A stretch of 64,000 nucleotides of DNA from Prauserella flavalba (GTDB taxonomy: Bacteria; Actinomycetota; Actinomycetes; Mycobacteriales; Pseudonocardiaceae). How positions within the stretch are numbered: position 1 is the first letter of the stretch; every line of letters begins with the position of its first letter. The translations under genes and the position numbers were made by a program. A model generated the notes under the pieces. It made no database searches, was not told the origin of the DNA, and was given only the letters and a program-made list of their open reading frames with translations. The stretch spans positions 108,123 through 172,122 of the forward strand of contig NZ_MASU01000015.1 in NCBI RefSeq assembly GCF_003202235.1, written 5' to 3'. Of this stretch, positions 59,731 to 64,000 are shown piece after piece.

Positions 59731-60668
59731 GGGTGTGTCCTTTCGGTGTGCTGTCCGTTGATGCCAAGCAGGGCGGCCTTGCGGGCGACCGTCTCGGCGT
59801 GGCGAAGGTGGGCGGCGTCGACGAGCATCCCGTCGAGGCCCGTGGCGCCGCGTCCGCCCGCTTCGCTCTCGCGATAGGCGGCGACCACCTTCTCGGCGTG
59901 AGCGATCTCGTTGGGTGTCGGTGCGAAACAGTCGTTGGCGATCTCGACCTGGCTGGGGTGGATGGCCCATTTCCCGACGTAGCCGAGGACGCTCGCGCGC
60001 TCGCAGGCGACGCGGTAGTCCTCCGGCGCGCGGTAGTTCGGGAACGGTGCGTCGATCGCGTCGATCCCGGCGGCGCGCGCGGCGACCACCACCCGGGAGC
60101 GGGCGTAGTGCCACAGGTCGCCCGGGTAGGGCAGGACGGGATCGAAGTTGGTGTCCACGCGGGCGCCCTGCGAGGCCGAGAAGTCCCCGGCGCCGAAGAT
60201 GATCGCCTCGAGCCGGTCGCTGGAGCGCGCGATCTCGTCGACGTACTGCAGGCCCTCGACCTCCTCGATGAGCACCTCCAGCCCGATCCGCCTCTCCAGC
60301 TCGAGCCGCTGTTCCAGCTGTGTCAGGAGAACGTCGACCCACCACACGTCGCGTGCGCGGCGGACCTTCGGCACGATGATCACGTCGAGCGCCTCGCGCG
60401 CACCGGTCACCACCTCGATCACGTCGCCGTGCGCCCACCACGTGTCGATCGCGTTCATCCGGATCGCGCGGGTGGTGCGGCCCCAGTCCAGTTCGCGCAG
60501 CGCGGTGACCGCCTTGCCTCGTGCCGCTTCGCGCTCGGCGGGCGCGCACGCGTCCTCCAGGTCGAGGAACACGAGGTCGGCACCCGACCTTGCGGCCTTC
60601 TCGAACATCCAGTCGTTGCTGGCGGGCGTCGCGAGCTCGGAACGGCGGGCCCTGACGGGACGGGACAT
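59727..60668 (-). CDS. HpcH/HpaI-CitE family CoA-ester lyase
   Basis: A 313-residue CitE-like protein: SELATPASNDWMFEKAARSG, DLVFLDLEDACAPAE with the Mg-binding acid, the LEVLIEEVEGLQYVDEIARS segment, IIFGAGDFSASQG and LGYVGKWAIHPSQVEIAN. Related enzymes cleave or form malyl-CoA, citramalyl-CoA or beta-methylmalyl-CoA. With a CoA-transferase one base upstream and a monooxygenase overlapping downstream, it probably splits a hydroxyacyl-CoA into acetyl-CoA (or propionyl-CoA) and an oxo acid. Confidence 0.87.
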   Translation of the reverse strand: MSRPVRARRSELATPASNDWMFEKAARSGADLVFLDLEDACAPAEREAARGKAVTALRELDWGRTTRAIRMNAIDTWWAHGDVIEVVTGAREALDVIIVPKVRRARDVWWVDVLLTQLEQRLELERRIGLEVLIEEVEGLQYVDEIARSSDRLEAIIFGAGDFSASQGARVDTNFDPVLPYPGDLWHYARSRVVVAARAAGIDAIDAPFPNYRAPEDYRVACERASVLGYVGKWAIHPSQVEIANDCFAPTPNEIAHAEKVVAAYRESEAGGRGATGLDGMLVDAAHLRHAETVARKAALLGINGQHTERTHP

Positions 60669-60669
60669 C

Positions 60670-61866
60670 TCAGATCACCCCCTCGGCGCGCAGCCGCCGG
60701 AGCCGGTCCTCGCTCAGGCCGAGCAGTTCGCCGTAGACCTCGTCGTTGTGCTCGCCGACCGCGGCGCCGAGATGCTCGACGCGACCCGGCGTCGCCGACA
60801 TGCGGGGGACCGGACCCTGGACCCGCATCGAGCCCAGGTCGGGATCGGGAACGTCCACATAGGTCTCCCGGGCCCGCAGCTGCGGATCGGCGAGCAGCTG
60901 TTCGGCGTCGTACACGGGCGCGGCGGCGACCTCGGCCCGCTCGAACACCGCCATCGCGTCCTCCAGTGTGCGCTCGGCGATCCACTCGGCCATGAGCCGG
61001 TCGATCTCCGCGGCGTTGCGAAGCCGTTGCTGTGCCTCGGCGAAGCGGGGGTCCTCGGTGAGCTCGGGACGGCCGATGGCCCGCAGCGCGCGCTTCGCGA
61101 TCGTCGGCGCGCTGCCCGACATCGCGAGCCAGCGCCCGTCCTTGGTGCGGTAGGTGTTGCGTGGCGCGCTGATCTCCCACCGGTTGCCGGTACGGCCGGG
61201 GATGGTGCCCAGCTGGTCGTAGGTCAGCACGGGCTGCTCGATGAGCCGCGCGAGCGGTTCGATGAGGTTGACGTCGATCAGCTGCCCGCCGCCGCCGTGC
61301 ACGTCCCGGTGGTAGAGCGCCATCATCACCGCGTACGTCGCGTTGAGCGCCGCCACGCCGTCGGCGAGCATGAACGAGGGCAGCGTCGGCGGACCGTCCG
61401 GCTCGCCGGTGAGGTGCGCGAACCCGCTCATGGCCTCGCCGAGCGTGCCGAAGCCGGGCCGGTCGCTCTTCGGCCCGCCCGCGCCGAAGCCGGTGACGTG
61501 CACCAGGACCAGGCCCGGGTTCTCGGCCGCGAGGCTCTCGTAGTCGAACTTCCACTTCGCCAGCGTCGAGGGCCGGAAGTTGACCACGAGCACGTCGGCT
61601 CCTCGGGCGAGCTCGCGCAGCAGCTCCCGCCCCGCCTCCTGCCGTAGGTCGAGGGTCACCGACTTCTTGTTGCGGCCCAGGCTTTTCCACATCAGGCCGA
61701 CGCCGTCTCGTTGCGCGCCCCATTGGCGCAGCGGATCGCCGCCGCCGGGTTGCTCGACCTTGATCACCTCGGCGCCGAACTCGCCGAGCCAGGTCGCCAC
61801 CAGCGGCCCGGCCGCGAGGGTCGCCGCGTCGACGACCCGGATACCGGACAGTGCTCGTGCGGACAT
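60670..61866 (-). CDS. CaiB/BaiF family CoA-transferase
   Basis: A 398-residue class III CoA-transferase. GIRVVDAATLAAGPLVATWL, GAEVIKVEQPGGGDPLRQWG, GRNKKSVTLDLRQ and VNFRPSTLAKWKFDYESL are diagnostic; D169 (SFMLADGVAAL) is the catalytic Asp. It should load CoA onto a carboxylic acid, very likely a dicarboxylate given the permease. It is the first gene of the 61866-57047 operon, with LacI-type operators directly upstream. Confidence 0.92.
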   Translation of the reverse strand: MSARALSGIRVVDAATLAAGPLVATWLGEFGAEVIKVEQPGGGDPLRQWGAQRDGVGLMWKSLGRNKKSVTLDLRQEAGRELLRELARGADVLVVNFRPSTLAKWKFDYESLAAENPGLVLVHVTGFGAGGPKSDRPGFGTLGEAMSGFAHLTGEPDGPPTLPSFMLADGVAALNATYAVMMALYHRDVHGGGGQLIDVNLIEPLARLIEQPVLTYDQLGTIPGRTGNRWEISAPRNTYRTKDGRWLAMSGSAPTIAKRALRAIGRPELTEDPRFAEAQQRLRNAAEIDRLMAEWIAERTLEDAMAVFERAEVAAAPVYDAEQLLADPQLRARETYVDVPDPDLGSMRVQGPVPRMSATPGRVEHLGAAVGEHNDEVYGELLGLSEDRLRRLRAEGVI

Positions 61867-61889
61867 CGATGTCCCTTCTCAGGCTGCTG

Positions 61890-61924
61890 TGTAATCCTTT
61901 ACATCAAGAATGTAATCGATTACA
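61890..61924. promoter_or_regulatory. two LacI-type operators before the CoA-transferase operon
   Basis: TGTAATCCTTTACA (61890-61903) and the perfect palindrome TGTAATCGATTACA (61911-61924), centres 21 bp apart, that is two helical turns. The first starts 24 bases upstream of the CoA-transferase ATG. Both fit TGTAA-N4-TTACA, which is also found at 62021 and before the LacI gene. Confidence 0.8.
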
Positions 61925-62018
61925 TCGGCTTCGTTCCTCAGCGAACCCGACGAGGTGCCCCACTGTCAAGCCCCTTGACGGCGCCGGTGGCCGTCGTGTT
62001 CCATCGAGCAGAGCCGTG

Positions 62019-62036
62019 GATGTAATCGATTACATC
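62019..62036. promoter_or_regulatory. LacI-type operator before the flavin reductase
   Basis: An 18-bp perfect palindrome GATGTAATCGATTACATC, containing the same 14-bp core as 61911-61924, 67 bases before the flavin reductase ATG and 110 bp from the other core. The pair could support repression by looping. Confidence 0.82.
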
Positions 62037-62103
62037 GCGTTGCTGAAACACCTTACCTCGAAAGACCACAAAGGACGGACAAGCCGACGAAGGGACGTAC
62101 GCC

Positions 62104-62601
62104 ATGAGCGTGGACGCGAGTCCGGGACGACGTGAGCCTGCCCGGTTGTTCAGGGAGGCCATGGCGAGCTTCCCGAGCGGGGTCACCATCGTGACCACCG
62201 CCGACGGCGACGGCCGGTGGTGGGGCTTCACGGCGACGTCCTTCTGCTCGGTGTCGATGGACCCGCCGCTCGTGCTCGTGTGCCTCTCCCGGTCGGCGCG
62301 GTGCCATCCCGTCTTCGAGTGCGCCACGCACTGGCTGGTGCACGTGATCGATCCCGCCGACGCCGGCCTCGCGCTGCGCTTCGCGAGCAAGGGCGCGGAC
62401 AAGTTCGCCGACGCCGGGTTCACCGTGGACGACCGTGGGCTGCCCGCGCTCGACCGGGCCTGCGTCCGGCTGGACTGCACGACGCACGCACGTCACCCGG
62501 GCGGCGACCACACGATCCTGGTCGGCGAGGTCGAGCGCGCGCACCTGCGCCCGGCCACCCCCGCCGTCTACTACCGGCGGGACTTCCGGTCGCTCGCGTG
62601 A
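62104..62601 (+). CDS. flavin reductase (HpaC/RutF-like), partner of the LLM monooxygenase
   Basis: A 165-residue flavin reductase-domain protein: ARLFREAMASFPSGVTIVTT, GFTATSFCSVSMDPPLVLVC, the HWLVHVIDPADAGLALRFAS segment, HTILVGEVERAHLRP and a short PAVYYRRDFRSL tail. It makes FMNH2 or FADH2 with NAD(P)H for a separate monooxygenase, here the LLM enzyme at 58390. Its 3' end overlaps the 3' end of the convergent LacI gene by 31 bases. Confidence 0.9.
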   Translation: MSVDASPGRREPARLFREAMASFPSGVTIVTTADGDGRWWGFTATSFCSVSMDPPLVLVCLSRSARCHPVFECATHWLVHVIDPADAGLALRFASKGADKFADAGFTVDDRGLPALDRACVRLDCTTHARHPGGDHTILVGEVERAHLRPATPAVYYRRDFRSLA

Positions 62602-63641
62602 GCCCTCTTCGGTGGAGGCCCGGTCGATCCGGCGAGGTGCAGCTGGGCCGTGACGAACTGCGGCTCGGGTTCGCCGCCACGGGCGGGCCCGCTGTCGAGC
62701 ACGGTGTTGAGGAGGCGGGCGGCGCGCAGGGCGAGGTCCTGGTAGTCGACGGTGATCCGCGTGAGTGGGGGATCGCTCAACGCGAACCAGCTCGGATGCC
62801 CGTAGACCACCAGTGACAGCTCGTCGGGCAGCCGGCGTCCGCTCTCGTGCACGGCCTGTGCCGCGCCGATCGAGAGCGCGCCGCCGCCGACGATCAGCGC
62901 CGTGGGCGGGCGCGAGCCGTCGAGCAGGTCCCGCACGCCACGCTTGCCGTTGTCCGTCGTCGGTTCCAGCAGCCGCATCGCGACCGCTCCGCGGTCCAGG
63001 CCGGCGAGCTCCAGCCCGCGGTGCAGGCCGCGCAGCCGGGCGGCGCCGTTCGACAGCGCCTCCGGCGTGCCGAGGTAGCCGATCCTGGTGTGGCCGAGCG
63101 CCGCGAGGTGCAGCACGGCCTCGGACATCGCCTGCTCGTCCTCGCTGAACACACCGGGGGCGGCGATCCCGCACGCGCGGTGGAACTCCACGACGGGCAG
63201 GTTCGACAGCAGCTGTTTGCTCGCCTCCAGGATGTGGGTGCTCGGCGAGATGATCAGCCCGGCGACCCGGCTGGCGACCAGGTCCTTGAGCTGGTGCAGC
63301 TCCCGCTCCGGGTCGTTCTCCGTGATCGTGAGGATCAGCTGCGTGCCGTCGGCGGACAGCAGCCGCGCGCATTCGGCGGCGACCGACGAGTAGGCGGGTG
63401 TGTCGACGTAGGGGATGACGAAGCCGACGAACGCTCGGCTCACGTTCGCGCTGAGCGCCCTCGCCATCCGGTTCGCCACGTAGCCGCGCGCCTCGGCGTG
63501 CTCCCGGATCCGCTGCGCGAGCTCGGGCCGCACGGCGGGACTGCCGTTGAGCGCCCTCGACACCGTCGCGGTCGACACGTCCAGCTCGGCGGCGAGGTCG
63601 GCGACGCTGACCTTCGTGACCCGTCCGCGCGTGCCCACCAC
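62571..63641 (-). CDS. LacI family regulator
   Basis: A 356-residue LacI/GalR protein. The N-terminal helix-turn-helix and hinge are textbook (VSVADLAAELDVSTATVSRA, VRPELAQRIREHAEARGYVA, NRMARAL), followed by a periplasmic-binding-protein-like effector domain (FVGFVIPYVDTPAYSSVAAE, VAGLIISPSTH, ALGHTRIGYLGTPEA). Two adjacent GTG codons (63641 and 63638) can start it behind GGAGG. One TGTAA-N4-TTACA site lies directly upstream at 63657, so it is probably self-regulating. The unusual feature is the convergent 31-base overlap with the flavin reductase. Confidence 0.92.
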   Translation of the reverse strand: MVGTRGRVTKVSVADLAAELDVSTATVSRALNGSPAVRPELAQRIREHAEARGYVANRMARALSANVSRAFVGFVIPYVDTPAYSSVAAECARLLSADGTQLILTITENDPERELHQLKDLVASRVAGLIISPSTHILEASKQLLSNLPVVEFHRACGIAAPGVFSEDEQAMSEAVLHLAALGHTRIGYLGTPEALSNGAARLRGLHRGLELAGLDRGAVAMRLLEPTTDNGKRGVRDLLDGSRPPTALIVGGGALSIGAAQAVHESGRRLPDELSLVVYGHPSWFALSDPPLTRITVDYQDLALRAARLLNTVLDSGPARGGEPEPQFVTAQLHLAGSTGPPPKRAHASDRKSRR

Positions 63642-63656
63642 GACCTCCAGGGAAAA

Positions 63657-63670
63657 TGTAACGTCTTACA
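63657..63670. promoter_or_regulatory. LacI-type operator before its own gene
   Basis: TGTAACGTCTTACA fits TGTAA-N4-TTACA and lies 16 bases upstream of the LacI start. Confidence 0.75.
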
Positions 63671-63709
63671 TCGCACCCTAGGTTCGGCCTGGCCGTGGAC
63701 GCAACACTC

Positions 63710-63802
63710 ATGATCGCCGACCGGAAGGCCGACTTCATCATGCGGGGCGGCGAGAGCATCCGCGCGCTGGAGGTCGAGGAGGTACTGCCGAGTGGTCCGT
63801 GA
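63710..63802 (+). pseudogene. remnant of an acyl-CoA synthetase C-terminal region
   Basis: The short frame reads DRKADFIMRGGESIRALEVEEVL and then stops after PSGP. DRK-ADFI-RGGE-I-EVEEVL is the hinge region of AMP-forming acyl-CoA ligases. Everything before it and the final 100 residues are missing, so it is a fragment. Confidence 0.65.
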
Positions 63803-64000
63803 GCGTCGAGGCGCCGGTGCGGTGGCCGCACTCGCCGCGCCGGTGTCCACGCGGGAACACGGCGTGCTGGACGGCTACCGGACGTCGTGCGGGGCACGCT
63901 CGAGCTGCTGGCGCGGCACCGGGTGCCGGTGACCGACGCCGAGCGCAGGACGTGCTGGCTGCTGCTCGACGCACTGGACCTGCCCAGGGAACCGCTGCCC
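63803..64000 (+). other. open sequence at the window edge, possibly a broken gene
   Basis: Two plus-strand frames look partly protein-like: one (about 63793-63885) gives VAALAAPVSTREHGVLDGYR, and another from 63887 to the edge gives VVRGTLELLARHRVPVTDAE followed by RRTCWLLLDALDLPREPLP. Joined, they could be one frameshifted gene running off the window. I do not recognise the family. Confidence 0.3.

Noticed and set aside
1..64000. tRNA, rRNA, CRISPR arrays, prophage or defence islands
   Set aside because: No such signatures were seen: no cloverleaf-like gene, no regular short repeats, no phage structural or nuclease-defence genes.

Overview
The window looks like chromosomal DNA of a high-GC actinobacterium. 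GTG and TTG starts are frequent, genes are translationally coupled by 4-nt ATGA/GTGA/TTGA overlaps, and GntR, TetR, LacI and Lrp regulators sit beside small catabolic operons. Pseudonocardiales (Amycolatopsis-like) is my guess; no rRNA or marker gene fixes it. I saw no rRNA, tRNA, CRISPR array or phage. Almost everything is accessory catabolism with its transporters and regulators.

Layout. 1-5.9 kb: ferredoxin, ferredoxin reductase, an MhpD-type hydratase, two CaiB/BaiF CoA-transferases (the first cut by the window edge), an MFS carrier with an apparent frameshift in a G7 tract, and a GntR regulator. 6.0-8.8 kb: decayed DNA holding remnants of a TcuA-like flavoprotein and of phosphoglycerate mutase, around an intact yigZ. 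8.8-17.7 kb: a compact nine-gene operon for tryptophan breakdown through kynurenine, 3-hydroxyanthranilate and 2-aminomuconate, with a divergent Lrp-type regulator. 17.7-23.6 kb: a beta-propeller protein, a Baeyer-Villiger monooxygenase divergent from a lactonase-like lipoprotein over a perfect 22-bp palindrome, a TetR regulator and a DUF429 protein. 23.6-31.4 kb: an alcohol/aldehyde oxidation operon (GMC oxidoreductase, small subunit, aldehyde dehydrogenase), a divergent MHS transporter and a GntR regulator, now split by an IS110-type element.

31.5-34.0 kb: zinc alcohol dehydrogenase with a divergent TetR and paired operators, then a HAD hydrolase. 34.2-39.5 kb: a duplicated-domain Lrp regulator, Asp/Glu-type racemase, a secreted anchored protein, a 43-residue membrane protein, an SSS symporter and an M19 dipeptidase, probably one uptake-and-hydrolysis operon. 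40.4-54.4 kb: hydantoinase/acetone-carboxylase-type HyuA and HyuB (HyuB ends in a zinc-finger-like tail), divergent from an aromatic-acid operon (salicylyl-CoA-hydroxylase-like flavoprotein, aryl-AMP ligase, maleate isomerase, TetR, VOC protein, an unknown 82-residue protein, alpha/beta hydrolase, aromatic-acid MFS carrier, SDR). Three promoters here share an AGTCTACG-type motif.

54.6-57.0 kb: TSUP permease, AraC regulator and an isochorismatase-fold protein lacking the usual catalytic residues. 57.0-63.7 kb: a LacI-controlled divergon with SLC13-type permease, LLM monooxygenase, CitE-like CoA lyase and CaiB CoA-transferase on one side and a flavin reductase on the other; four TGTAA-N4-TTACA sites tie it to the LacI gene. 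The right edge holds a remnant of an acyl-CoA ligase.

The best candidates for undescribed biology are the TetR-linked 40-54 kb aromatic system with its HyuAB carboxylase/hydrolase arm, and the LacI-controlled monooxygenase/CoA-transferase/CoA-lyase pathway. Substrates of both are inferred from gene content only.
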